A stretch of 64,000 nucleotides of DNA from Rotaria socialis. Taxonomy: Eukaryota > Rotifera > Eurotatoria > Philodinida > Philodinidae. Of the stretch, positions 50,537 to 62,262 are shown piece by piece. The stretch's first letter is position 1. Each line of letters opens with the position of its first letter. The position numbers and the translations under genes were made by a program. The notes beneath the pieces were generated by a model. The model was given only the letters and a program-made list of their open reading frames with translations, was not told where the DNA came from and searched no databases. The stretch covers positions 1-64,000 of the forward strand of contig CAJNYU010003531.1 in NCBI GenBank assembly GCA_905331475.1, in the 5' to 3' direction.

Positions 50537-52301
50537 TCAATCACATGTCGCTTGGCTATTTAATAGTTCTTCTGTTGTTAGAATGATTTCGTTGCCTTTT
50601 CGTGCACTGATATCAGAACCGTAGTGATGTTCGAGTTCCGTACGAAATTTCTCGACATTTGACTGTGTAGGAAACTGAAGCGTCTGTCGATACATTTCAT
50701 GAATACCATGCAACGAAGCTTGATCACGCAATGGACGACGTTCGACATGAATCATAGTGCTCAATATGTGTTCCCATTTTTTTGTCCAGATACGATCGGT
50801 CCATTCGTGAAAGGCGACAGTCCGCAAGCAAAATTTAAAATTCCAACTATCTGCCCACTGACAAAAGATAAGTTGCAGCTTAGATCGAATATAGTGGCCA
50901 CCATCTAAACATCAAAATAATACGTTAATACTATATTTCGAAAAAAATCAGCATACTAACGTGCAATGTAATGTGGAAATTGTTGCAAACCATATGCTTC
51001 AGGTTTCATGTAGATACGATCACCTCGATAATGAGGATCTACTGAATTGGATAGACTTTTCAATTGGCCAAATAAAATATGACCGAAATGATTTGGTAGG
51101 CAACCATGTCGAATGTCTGCACCACTAAAATAAACAAAAATCAATGAATTGAATAATTAGAGAAAGAGAAGAATGCTATTTTAAGAGACATACTAAGCAG
51201 GATAGACATGTCGTCGTTCGTATTTGGTGCCGCGTTCATGAAAATGGGATGATTCATCGCCGCGTAAATAAATAAAAGGTAAGGCATTCGAATATCGACG
51301 ACCTGAAAATCTTTCTCGTATTGATAGTATTGCATCAATAGCAAAATGTTTGAGACGAAGCATATAACCGGAACGATGTTCGTCACTGTGTATTTGAGCA
51401 TTTTTGGCCATCATCAGCCGTGGAAAAAATCGCCCAGTCGAATCATAGAGAATAAAAATGCCTAAACAAGAACAGCCTATATTGTATCAATCATGAAATA
51501 TTCGTATGGAATCCTATAGGAAAAAACTATTATTCTAACTTTTGTGAAAGATCTAATCTCTAATTTTCATTACAGCATTTTATCATTATGGAACTCACCT
51601 GTTGAAAATTGAACTGGTCGATTGTTGAGAGTTGCTTGTTGAATGAAGAAATGCATTAATGAACATAGATTTTCGTCATTGACATGTTCATGAGAATCAT
51701 TATCATGAATTAGATGACGAAAAAATATCAAACCAAGATTCGCTTTTAGTGGATCATAATGTATCGAAGAATAAGTGGTGTCAACATTGCCGGATAAAGC
51801 AAAGCCATGATGAGTCATTCGGATGAAATCCAGTTTTGCTACTCGTTGATGGCATAGCCATATTAATAGTAGTGCGAAAGAAAAACGTGCCACTGTACGT
51901 CGAGTTGGAACTTTACGTTTAACTCTGTTCCAGCGATCCTGAAAAGATGAAAATAAAAAAAGAAATTTCACAAGCCATGAGTCATGATAAATATAGAAAC
52001 AAAGACAAAACGGCATATGTTCTGTCACTATTGATCACAATGGACTTAATTTGTTCTTGCAAATACCGAAAAACGAAAAATGAATAGCAACTAAAATTCC
52101 TACCATATATAAATCCAGTACGTCGTCGAATTGGTTGAAGTAATAATCAATAAAAAAATTGAAGAATGGCAGCTTAAATAGAAACTCGAATATCGACACA
52201 AAAAGGAGGAAGAGAAAAGAGCATACCGCGCTTCTCTTTTTCTGTTCTAATACAACCAGAGAAATAACACAAAAGTCAACAAAATCCGATAGTGAGTCAA
52301 G
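50537..52301 (-). CDS. Unrecognised multi-exon gene, apparently intact
   Basis: Five exons join in perfect phase: 52104-52301 (start unresolved), 51599-51938, 51194-51461, 50961-51124 and 50537-50904, with GT-AG introns of 56-165 bp. The last four give 379 residues. The first exon is open and hydrophobic (SFLFLLFVSIFEFLFKLPFF) but has no in-frame ATG, so a further 5' exon is likely. Later parts are polar and aromatic (DRWNRVKRKVPTRRTVARF, HFHERGTKYERRHVYP, YRGDRIYMKPEAYGLQQFPH, WTKKWEHILSTMIHVERRP). Phase-consistent splicing across five exons argues for a real gene. I recognise no family. It lies 0.5 kb upstream of the BAHD gene on the same strand and could be co-inherited with it, but that is inference. 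Confidence 0.6.
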
Positions 52302-53131
52302 TTAGACAGGCGTACTGCATTCTTCGTGATGATTCATCGTATAGTTTGCCTTCCTAAAACATGCTTGTATAGTATACTGTCGTAGACTTTGAACTGTTTT
52401 TGAGGAGATGTAGGATTCATTTACACTCTCCTGGGTCAAAGAGTAAAAGTATACATCAATATTTCAAACAATAATTCTTTTTCTTTTTCTAATACTCAGC
52501 GAACATGTTTTTGAAAATTATTCTAATAAAAAGCATCAACCCACGCAACATATAGTTCTGCATCTTTTTTGCCAGTACAGGAGTGATTCGATCACAAAGT
52601 TGTCCTCCCTTCTCTTGAAATCGTGAGTCATCAATCAAATATTGGAAATCAAAAATCTTTCATCGGTATGTTTATTATTTTGCTTGACTCAATTATCCAT
52701 ATTTTTTATGCATAAAATCATTTTGATTTGCCGAAACTGTTTGCTTATGCGCATGTTTTAAAAAATTGCCGCAAAACGGAACTTGGCGGTACCCTGAAAG
52801 CATATATAGTCGTAGTCAGTTGAAGAATTTAAAACTAGGAATTCCTCATCAGTACCCTAGGACTTCCACAAATAGTAACATTACAACAACAATATCCGAC
52901 TATGAGAGAACTAATTGTTCATTGTCATTTCGGTAATCGGAAAACTATCATGCTGACTTCTTGTGAGTTCACATTCACACTCTCAAGGCGAAAACTTTCA
53001 ATCGCCTGTTTAATATGTTAATTTATTGAAACTATCTATTTTCAGAGAAGGATACTTCGATTGATCGACGCAATATTTTATATCATTTGAACAGTTTATC
53101 ATTTCAAAAGCATTTGTACTAAATAATTATT
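52302..53131. other. No gene recognised
   Basis: AT-rich spacer between the unrecognised gene and the TRAF fragment; the missing 5' exon of the former may be here. Confidence 0.4.
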
Positions 53132-53385
53132 CTATTGTTGAAGTCTTCGTTTGGTCTCTTCTGTGATCAATGCTTGTTGAACATGCATTGGCAGATTGGA
53201 ATTCAAATTCAAAATGTAGGGGAATAAGGTGTTGGGTGTATCTAAAAAAACCAACCATAATTTTGATGAACATGCAAAACTTCGGCATACCACTTGCAAT
53301 CTTCATATCCGTTCGAGGTCTTTGAAAACTGCTCGATTTAATATCTGGTCGAAATGAATCGATCATATGTCGCTGACAGTGTAGA
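53132..53385 (-). pseudogene. TRAF pseudogene, 3' (MATH) fragment
   Basis: Read on the minus strand it matches the last exon of the TRAF gene at 4.3-4.6 kb almost codon for codon (for example RHMIDSFRPDIKSSSFQRP against RHIIDSFRPDIKSNSFQRP). It begins abruptly at about 53385, lacks about 60 bp corresponding to the stretch after IPKFF, and stops at 53132. The 5' part of this copy lies at 57.9-58.2 kb. Confidence 0.9.
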
Positions 53386-53514
53386 GGTTGCCTAATGGCG
53401 GATTGTATGTTCGTTGATACACTCATATACTTGCAGGCACACCCCGTACCCAATGGACGACTAGCTAAATGCTACTTTATTCATCTTGATGTAGTCAGAT
53501 CAGATCAGAATTGA

Positions 53515-53685
53515 TCAACATTGCTCAGCGTAATCAGTTACATACTCTTCAAAATCATAAACAGACAGTTTGCCCTTCCAAGAAGATTCTGTAGCGAATG
53601 CTACACAATAGCCAATATTATGCAATATAGCACCAATACCCATACATTGATAGGTTGATCCATAGGCAGCTTCGGGCACAAAAAA
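53515..53685 (-). other. Unassigned coding-like terminal exon
   Basis: An open frame ending in TGA at 53515-53517 reads like a protein C-terminus (FVPEAAYGSTYQCMGIGAIL, then SSWKGKLSVYDFEEYVTDYA). I recognise no family and found no exon to join upstream; the SUEL gene next door ends at its own stop. Probably another gene remnant. Confidence 0.35.
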
Positions 53686-54074
53686 CAATTGTAAAAATAC
53701 TTTTATTTATACAGTTACTCGATTTCTTCGATTGGTAAGCATCTACTCCATTTGAGACCATCGTTTATTTGATGCTGATGTATAACAACGAAAATCATTT
53801 TGTCCCTTGTCTATTCTCTACCCCGACAAATAATACGGATGAATAAAAGCTACGTAGTTATTGTCCCATGCTAACTAGTGCAATTCTTGATGCATGACGA
53901 TGACAAGAGAAAGAAAAAAAAGAAAAAAAGAATCTCGCATCTAATGATTCTATCGAAGAGTTTGAAATTTTCAATTGTGCATCCTACAGTACGTATATTT
54001 TTCTTCAAATATTGATTATTACATTTATTCGAGTAGATGAAATGCAGATTTTCTCTTCACTTCATGAAGTCTTT

Positions 54075-55804
54075 CTACCCGCAGCTATATACTAGAGTGA
54101 AAGTTTTTACATGCATAGGACACGGGTCATTGAATAGACTGTTCGCCACAGTAAAAGAGCATGTATTAAGGCCTTGACAAAGATTTGTGATAATTGTCGT
54201 AACAACCATAACCGTGCAATTGCAATATGAACATGAACAATCGTAGCAAATTGGTACACCATAATAGGCATCTAAAATGTCCAGTACGAGTGAACCATTA
54301 CAGCTGATAATAATAGGAGTATTCTCTCCAGCTGTCTCAGTCTGCGGAGCTAAACAAATAGAAACTTGCCAATAAATTTGCTTTACTTGGGCGAAAAGTT
54401 TTTTTTTTATATCGGTAGTTGTTGTTGTTTCACTAGCTAATATGAGAAATTTTTTAAATGAATCAACTCTTTAAATCTTATGAATCATAAGGAAGATTTT
54501 TGAAAAGCAAATAATTCTGTCAAAGTAGATAAAACGAAGTTGTTAAACTATTTTATGGTTGTCTATCTTGTCATTGAGACATTAGTTCAATTACTCGCTG
54601 CTTTAATGAGTCTTACGAGTAGAAATTTGGATCACATCGGTCAAACTTACCAGTAGAAGTTGTTGTTGTTGTAGTTGTAGTTGTGGTTGTGGTTGTTGTT
54701 GTGGTTGTAGTTGTGGTTGTGGTTGTTGTTGTAGTTGTAGTTGTGGTTGTGGTTGTTGTTGTAGTTGTAGTTGTGGTTGTGGTTGTTGTTGTAGTTGTAG
54801 TTGTAGTTGTGGTTGTTGTTGTAGTTGTAGTTGTGGTTGTTGTTGTAGTTGTAGTTGTGGTTGTTGTTGTAGTTGTAGTTGTGGTTGTGGTTGTTGTTAC
54901 TGTTGATGCTACTCAAAAAGAAAAGACACTATTACTGAAAAGAATTGAAAATTATTCAAATATACTTGTCGTTGATGTTGTACTTGCAGAGCCAGCTATT
55001 TAAAAAGAAGAAAAAGATGCTACAAGTCAAAGAAACTTGAAAACTATCGAGAATTTTACATTTTATGGATAGAATGCCAAGAATCAATGCACTCAAAAGT
55101 GCCGCTAGCAAAATAACACCAAATGCCAACAATACACAGCACAAGGGATGGCAAAAACAGCAACAGCATCTATAAATAATAACAAACTAAATGAATGTAT
55201 TGATATTTGGCACTATTTTGACCTCACCTTCGTCGTTTATTCCATGCTGATTTCTCTCCTCGACGTTTATTTGATAACTTCTGTGATTTCTCACGATTTG
55301 GAGTCTATTTGGAACTGTAAAGTATCAAATTTTTAACTTTCACAATTCGATACTCACAGTAAGTATGGCATCAAAATTCGATTGTTTTTCTAATTGTTTG
55401 CCGTCGTTATCAACCTTCTATGATTCTTAAGAACTAACCAGAATAAGAAATATCACGAATGAACTCACCGAATGTAAAGAAAGCAATGGCTCGTATCTTT
55501 CAGTTCGTCCTTGATCACTCCTAGGATTTTGTTTAGTTTCAATATAAATCATTGATAATCCATGATTATGTATGGACTATAAAAAATACGAAGAGCTAAT
55601 ATGAAGCAATCTATTTGCGTGTTATTTTCTCGTTTGAGATGCTTTTATTGCTTGTTGACTCAGCTGTTTCGTAGGATCTCGACAGCGAGATGATGGTGTA
55701 GAAATCCACTGAACCTTAGAAAAAGGGAAAAAGTGACTCACCGAATACAACGAACTTCCATTGACTGTTGTATTGCTAGTAGGAGTCACAATGGATGATT
55801 TTTT
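54075..55804 (-). CDS. Type II membrane SUEL-type lectin with poly-Thr stalk
   Basis: Eight exons join in phase: 55742-55804, 55469-55576, 55358-55417, 55228-55304, 55060-55169, 54966-54995, 54651-54911 and 54075-54349, giving 327 residues from this point. A Ser/Thr-rich start and a charged cytoplasmic part (NKRRGEKSAWNKRR) lead to a cysteine cluster (CCCFCHPLCC) and one membrane helix (VLLAFGVILLAALLSALILG). A stalk of about 75 nearly unbroken Thr follows, then a SUEL/rhamnose-binding lectin domain (ISCNGSLVLDILDAYYG, then CQGLNTCSFTVAN, FNDPCPMHVKTFTLVYSC). Such domains bind galactose or rhamnose sugars. The stalk would be heavily O-glycosylated, so this looks like a surface receptor. The first exon has a splice acceptor and no ATG, so at least one more exon lies upstream, across the mariner-like element at 55.8-56.7 kb. 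Confidence 0.8.
54655..54905. repeat. GTTGTA/GTTGTG microsatellite encoding the Thr stalk
   Basis: About 240 bp of GTTGTAGTTGTGGTT-type triplets on the plus strand. On the minus strand, in the frame set by the SUEL exons, every triplet is ACN, threonine. The other frames give poly-Val or Asn/His/Tyr runs and are shadows. Confidence 0.9.
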
Positions 55805-55845
55805 CTAAAAATCAATTAGCTGTGTAGTTATATTTGATTTAAATA

Positions 55846-56694
55846 GCGGGTGTCCCAGAATAAATTACCCTGATTGGATTTTTAATATTTCTCCCTTTTA
55901 TTAATCTTGATCGGGCTAATTTTTTCCCGAAAGATTCTCCGTTCAATTCTCTAGAAAAATGTGTTGACAGGTTTACTGCGGCATTGTAAGAACTATCAAA
56001 ATGGGTCAAAAAATACACAATTTTTGTCAAATATATTTTAAAATCGTTTTACTAGCACCATAATAGAATTTCAGTACATTTTCTGTAGTTGCAAATATGC
56101 TCTATCTCCTCGTATAGAGTGTAAACCATTTGAATCTAAATATTCAACGCAAAGGCTAGCTCTACATGGCAATAAAGTGAAAAATAACAAATGCTTTTAG
56201 CAGTTCTTGCGCAGTTGAGGAAAATAATGCTTTTATAAATCGCAGCGACTCAACCACAACGATTAAGCATTGCTTTTCAAAATAAATGAAAACAACAGCT
56301 TGGATCAATCCAGCTTGACTACACCTTATTTGTTTTATCGGAAAGTATAAATAATGGATTAAAAAATCATCATTTTATTATAATTACTAACAGAAAATAG
56401 AGCTTTTCAAGACCAACACGATAGCTACTTGAACTTTTCTTCTTCTCATAATTTTTCAGCAAATAATACTGAAAAACTTGTATTTCATGTTATGTACGTT
56501 CATTTTTTGCTCCTTCTTGGTCACAATTCCTCAGGGTATTTTGCACCTTTGAATTCCGGAATGAGCCTGTCAACACATTTTTTCTAGAGAATTGAACGGA
56601 CAATCTTTCGGGAAAAAAAATTAGTTCGATCAAGATTAATAAAACGAAGAATTATTAAAAATACAAACAGGGTAATTTATTCTGGGACACCCGA
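55846..56694. mobile_element. 849-bp mariner-like non-autonomous element
   Basis: Inverted ends of about 125 bp begin (G/T)CGGGTGTCCCAGAATAAAT and are flanked by TA on both sides (55844-55845, 56695-56696), the Tc1/mariner target. The interior has no transposase frame. It sits immediately upstream of the first recognised SUEL exon, probably in an intron of that gene. Confidence 0.8.
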
Positions 56695-57862
56695 TACATG
56701 AGTATCTATGGTAAATTTTATTTGAGGTATAATCCAGAATAATTATCATAAGATCATTTCTAGATTTTACAAGCAGATAAATAAAAAGACATGTCAAACT
56801 TATTGGAAGTCCTGTCTACATCGCTGTCCAAAAGCAGGCATTTATTTTATACAGGCTTTAAGTACGCGCTAGTTTTTTAGAGAATCAAATAGCAATTAGA
56901 TTCATTAGTTTTGTGACACTATCTATTACTATGATGACCTTTTGTCTTTAAAAAATATGGTTTGCTTGTTTTTTTTCTTCTGGTAATTTTATGCATATTT
57001 TCCCCATAGATGAAATAAATCGCTTTGATATAATTATACTAAAGCACAAATCTTTTGAAAAATCTCCTTGAATCGATCCTATCATGTTGTTAGGAGCTCG
57101 CCTCTTCGAACGTTTTTTTATACCCTTTCTGAGATAAAAATTTTAATTAAGCGCATATATACAAGCTCTCTGTATTAGCATTCATAATTTTTTTTTCTTT
57201 TGTTTTCATAGAGTTGCAAAGCAGCCGCATTTGCATTCTAATTAAAAATTTGACTATTCTTTTTTGCTTGTTGGCATAGCTATACGACAGCAACGTTTCA
57301 AATAGAAATTGTAAATAAATTTTGTTTTGCTTGAGCTCGCGTTAAGCAAGTCCTGGAAAATGGAGAGAATAAACGTAACCACAGAAGTGTGGATTGCTTT
57401 TGGTATCGAAACGTGTGTTCATATCATAAAACAGTATCCTGATTAGCGTCGCTTATCGGAGATAAAACTATGAGAGTATCATCATGTTACAAGCGACGTC
57501 AGCTCGTAAAGTCTACTCATGTGGAATTTTCTTCTTCTTTTCTACCTAGGAAGCATCTTTTTTTCTGAGATATTATTTCATACCCTTGATAGTAGTTTGT
57601 GACGTTTTTTCTTAATAAAGTTCGTCTTTGTTGTTCGACTTTGATGATGTTTCTGTCTAGAAACATCTTTTGATTGAACATAATTCACTACAGATTTCGT
57701 CGATATTTTAGGCATTCGAATTTTGATTACAACAATTGAGAATTCAACATCGACTATTTACAAGAAGTGTACTGCAATAGTATGAAAACGATAGATGCAT
57801 AAAATTATATAAGCAGACAAAAGAAACCCGACAAGAACCTTACTGTTTCTTCTTTTCTGTAA
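56695..57862. other. No gene recognised
   Basis: AT-rich, may contain the start of the SUEL gene; no signal-bearing exon identified. Confidence 0.4.
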
Positions 57863-57926
57863 GAGTGTGGGTGTAGGCGGTGGGTGCGGGTGTACCATGT
57901 ATCATCATTCCGCATCCACACCCTCA
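57863..57926. repeat. Telomere-like palindrome at TRAF breakpoint
   Basis: AGAGTGTGGGTGTAGGCGG and TGGGTGCGGGTGT on the left arm, GCATCCACACCCTC on the right, across a loop ACCATGTATCATCATTCC. The TRAF pseudogene homology ends only a few bases from its right edge. Confidence 0.75.
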
Positions 57927-57949
57927 AGAGATATATTTTCTCTGTTTTT

Positions 57950-58212
57950 ACCAACAAGACACTTTACATCGGCTCTCAACATTTCTGATTGACATCATTA
58001 AGAACATCTGATTTCTCTTCTATAAAAATAACAATGAATAATAACACTTCAATGTAATCATAAACTTACTGATGTTCATTAGGTTAACACGCTTGGCATA
58101 GTCGATGGCTACATCCTATAAATTGCACTGGATCTGGTAGTATCAAGGCACACACAGGACATATGTACTTCTGATGAAGCCAATGTTTGTTTCTTGCATC
58201 GATGCCGACCAT
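57950..58212 (-). pseudogene. TRAF pseudogene, 5' fragment (exons 1-2)
   Basis: The minus strand from the ATG at 58212 repeats the RING exon of the TRAF at 2.8 kb (MVGIDARNKHW, YICPVCALILPDPVQF), but a TAA replaces the codon after the RING CQAC. Exon 2 follows in degraded form with stops. Homology to the intact gene continues into intron 2 (TTGGTAAAAACAGAGAAAAT) and then ends at the telomere-like palindrome. Upstream, 58213-58490 also matches the intact gene's 5' flank (AATACTGATTTCTGAATTC), proving duplication of the locus rather than a processed copy. Confidence 0.85.
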
Positions 58213-58490
58213 TATTGTTATATAATCAATATGAAATGAAACTTGAAGGGTAATCATATACTAAATAATTTATTGTACTATTCGTTTCACAGACCAATGT
58301 ATACCGACGGAGTTCTTAAGACTATCTGAACTAATGAATACTTAAAAGTGTTTTATTCAACTGAGGAGATCTTATATATAAATTATCTACTAGTTGAATT
58401 CAGAAATCAGTATTATGTAAAGATTGATTCACGAATATTTGTACTGAATCTCGATGAATCCTTCGTGTTGTAGTCAGATCATCGATACTA

Positions 58491-61153
58491 CAACTCCTAC
58501 AGACGATGAAGAATAGTTAAATGTTAAAAGAATTACAATAATAATTCACAACTTGAATTAATTGTAATCGAGTACTCTTTTACATGTTTTCCGGCATCTA
58601 TATTTGTATTCCAAGAGACATGGCTTACTTTGATAGATGTTATTCTGACAAACAGGCAGTCACATCTTTATCTCCCCAACGATAACTTGTCGGTTATTTG
58701 CAGAAAAAATAAGTAAATAAGTATACATTGCGCTAGGATGATCTCTTAATGCTATTAGTAGCATTTTTTTATGACGCAAATTCGAGTCAATATTGTACTT
58801 GTAAAGTTGCATCCTAGATTCTATACAGTTGGCAATGCATTAAAATAACAATTTTGAACGGAAATAATTCATGCAAGTTATATATTTTAATGATCAGTGT
58901 GTGTATGTAGTATTGTGAGATGAATGTTTTCTGAAAAGCCATTTCAAGATGAGGAGAAAAAGTATCGTGTGAAGTAGAATGCGAAGGGAACTCCGAGATA
59001 TCTATGGTAGACATTTATTGCTCTTTTTAACGAAATCCACAAATTTTGACAAACTTTAAAGACTTTAATAAATATTAGTACTTGCTATCAATATTAATTA
59101 TATTCAATTTTAACACATGAACTACCAATTATCTTATTCTATATTTGGAAGGATATGTAACTTGATATTAAAGAACTTCACTTCAAAACAGATAAAGTAA
59201 AATAAGTGTCGCATGTGTTCTTTACGAACAGCTTCATTAAGTTTCACATTTTAATCCCGCAAGGATGTCGCCAATTGGTAACTTCCTTTGTTGACACAAC
59301 CGATTTACAAATTTATCACCAATAAATGATAGTGAGTTTTTCTTTTGGGCTGCAAAATATTTCTTTATTGACTTTATGTTCCGCGAATTAGTTTTATTAG
59401 CAGATACCAGATGATAATTTATTTCTAACTTTTATCTAACCGATGTTGTTTGGAATTGCCGAAAGAGGAAATAAAATCATTATTAATTTTTTTCCTACCA
59501 ACTTCCCTCTAGGTGATAAAGCCATAATCTGCGAGAGACAGTAACTCCAAGGATTAGCCTGTCTATGAATAAATATTGTTTATCTTAGAGTTCATGTATA
59601 AGAAAGACGTCTTGACAATCACATAACCATCTTTTGCTGAAATCAACAACATCAGCAAAAATATTTTTCTTCATTCATGAAATATCATATAGCAATAGAT
59701 ATACATTTTACTATTGCTTTAACTTTTTATGCTATTGTTGCGTATAACCATATATTATATGCCAACATGAGATTTACTAGCACCGTGCCCAATGCGATTC
59801 ATTTTTGAAATATACATGAAAAAATCCTATCCGTCTGAACGAATACTTCTGGAAAACGAAACGATATACTTTCACAAACTTTTGTTATACATGCGGCAGC
59901 ATGATCGCTCCGATATGAAAAGAATATATTGAAACTGTTTTATCGATTCCATAACAATATGAATATATGCAAATATGGAGTTTTACACTATCATTAGCTA
60001 TTGATATGTGGTGAGCATCATAAAACAGTCTTCCAAAAAACTATTTTGCTAAACAACGAGCCGATTTCGAGTTGGTAATTTTTTTTGTAGAACAATATAT
60101 TTGAATATATTTTCTTCATTTGAAAAATGCAGCAAATTTTACATAAAGTAAATAAAAATATGAGATGCGACAAGGTTGAGAAGCGTCTCATGATTTGCTG
60201 AAGCTTTCAAGCAGTATTTGAGAAAGAAAAACATTTCTAGATAATACTTTAACAGCATATAAATTTCAATAATCTTGTTTAAAATATTACATGAAACTTA
60301 ATAAAATAAAATAAACTTTCATTTATGAACATCTATACCGAGAAAACATTAACACAAGATTACGCAATACTGCTTTTATCATTGCTTATACGCGAACATG
60401 ATATCTGTTAGGTAGTTAGACAGTAATCTAAAAACAGAAAATATCTGTACATCTATATCATAAGATAACAATTTAACATCGTCTTGAACGTTGAATCCAA
60501 ACACTTGTCTCAGCTGGTTCTCTTTGTACCGTGTTTTTCACTGAGTCACATCCATGGACATTGAATGTGAAACTCAATGCTATCGTTCGTTGGGAATCCA
60601 TATTTGGTGACTAATGTTTTGTATGTTGACTAGTGCGAATTGTCAAACAGCTAGTGCATCTCGTTATCCCAATAATAAGCTACGTTTACCCAGACTTACA
60701 AACAGGATGTGATGTCGAGCCTAAGTGAAGTTTTCTTTCATGACATGCAGTTATGTGTTTAAATCATTTACGGAATTATTCCGACCGTTGATTCATACAT
60801 TTCGCATAGAAGTCAGAAGATCCAAAACTGAGAAAAACAATAAACCGATAAAGCTCAAATTTTAAGACGCTTCATTCATTTCAGAGTAACAAGCTCGAGA
60901 CTCCTTTTGATGGTATTTACTGACGCCGAAATGAATTTAAAAGACTTCGGCGTAGACTATCATGACACTTAACTGAAGTAACCTATGTGATGGGATTCTG
61001 ATATTTAATATATGGAAAAGATCGTCTATGCTGAAACAAACTATGAATATTCATTGAAATTTAGTTCGCTATCTCTTTGGCCGATCGGTATTATCTTAGG
61101 TGAATAGTTTTATAAGTCTCGTCTATATTTTCGATACAATCATAATGCTTGCT
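58491..61153. other. No gene recognised
   Basis: 2.6 kb of AT-rich DNA with only short, unconserved open frames; no domain motif or clear element end. Confidence 0.45.
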
Positions 61154-61980
61154 TTATGTATTAAATTGTGAGTGTCGTTTCATTCTGCTTAGATAAATGG
61201 TGAGAGATTCATGAAATTCTCTTTTGTAGAATTTAGAAGGTAATATAAATATAACAAAAGTAAGCATCGGCGGTAAAAATGAGATAAAATAGTCAATCGA
61301 GAAGTACCATGCATCATTTTTCGATTTCATACATTTTAATACAAAAGACATGATTAAACGTGGTAATCCAAGAATGACCAGCAATACTGGACCAGTGAAT
61401 AGATACTGATGTTGTTGAAATTGTGCTTGTAAAAGCTCTCTATAGGTTCGACGAGTTTGAACAGCTGTTTGTCGACGAGATTTTGTTGCTATGAGTATGA
61501 CAGCTGAAACTACATTGATCATGAATGGAGCAAGAAAATGAAACGTTTGTACAATAGAATTATATACTGTTACACCACGAGGATAAGTGACAATACACCA
61601 GGTTCGTTTTTCATCGTCATTCTGTTCATCTATTATACGTCTATAAACTGGATCATGAATAGAGGTACCAATCATAAAAATCAAAAGACCAGCAATAATT
61701 ATTTTAGCTATTCTTTTACTTTTTTTCCTTGTGAAAATAAGTTGCTTTTATAACAGTAATAGCTCGTTCAGTAGCAACACATGCATTCAGCCATTGATCC
61801 ATGGTGAGAAAAACTCGTAAGAGAAAATTGAGTGATATACAATGAATTTGTAAGAATACTCGATTTGATATATATCAGCCATTTGTGCGAAAATAAGTAT
61901 CCAAAATTTCAATGCAAGTAGTGTTGTCGTCAGTAAGGTAGTGATCGACGAGCCGAATAGGTATAAGCCGCAACCAACTT
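61154..61980 (-). pseudogene. Rhodopsin-like GPCR, 5'-truncated and frameshifted
   Basis: Minus-strand reading starts abruptly inside helix 3 (GCGLYLFGSSITTLLTTTLL) and proceeds through DQWLNACVATERAITVIKAT, RTWCIVTYPRGVTVYNSIVQ, RLIMSFVLKC and SFLPPMLTFVIFILPSKFY to a stop at 61154. This fits a family of 7-helix receptors I associate with bdelloids. Helices 1-2 are absent. Two shifts occur: a two-base gain in the AT run at 61868-61875 and a one-base gain in the T7 run at 61720-61726 (A on the sense strand). The truncated 5' end abuts a telomere-like palindrome. The last 176 codons are uninterrupted, so decay is recent. Confidence 0.8.
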
Positions 61981-61984
61981 CACA

Positions 61985-62051
61985 TGTGGGTGTGTGAGGA
62001 TGTGGGTGTGCGTGTCAATTCAATGGCCTGTACCCACAACCACACCCTCAG
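61985..62051. repeat. Telomere-like palindrome at Rab/GPCR junction
   Basis: TGTGGGTGTGTGAGGATGTG on the left arm and CCCACAACCACACCCTC on the right, with a loop CAATTCAATGGCCTG. It is bounded within about 10 bp by two unrelated truncated genes. Confidence 0.8.
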
Positions 62052-62060
62052 AATACTTAC

Positions 62061-62262
62061 CAACGCCTATCGATGCTACATATTCTGTTGAATAATAATC
62101 TTGAGCAAATCGTTGTAGGATTGTAGTTTTTCTAAAAAGAAAGAAAGCGAATGTTCATATACTAAGAAAAGAAAGAAATACATACTCAACGCCACTGTCA
62201 CCAATAATTAAAATTTTAAATAGATAGTCATATTCAGCATCGGTTGTGTAATTCAATGACAT
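62061..62262 (-). pseudogene. Rab-type small GTPase, first two exons only
   Basis: Exons 62186-62262 and 62061-62131 flank a 54-bp intron and read MSLNYTTDAEYDYLFKILII, then GDSGVEKTTILQRFAQDYY and EYVASIGV, the N-terminus of a Rab: the P-loop is at GDSGVxKT and IGV precedes switch I end. The P-loop Gly before Lys is Glu, which should prevent nucleotide binding. Exon 2 ends with a good donor in the phase expected for IGVD, but the next exon is gone: a telomere-like palindrome starts about 10 bp on. Confidence 0.8.

Noticed and set aside
54683-55003. Poly-Val frame (plus) and Asn/His/Tyr frame (minus) over the GTTGTA repeat
   Set aside because: The exon phases of the SUEL lectin gene fix the poly-Thr frame; the others are shadows.
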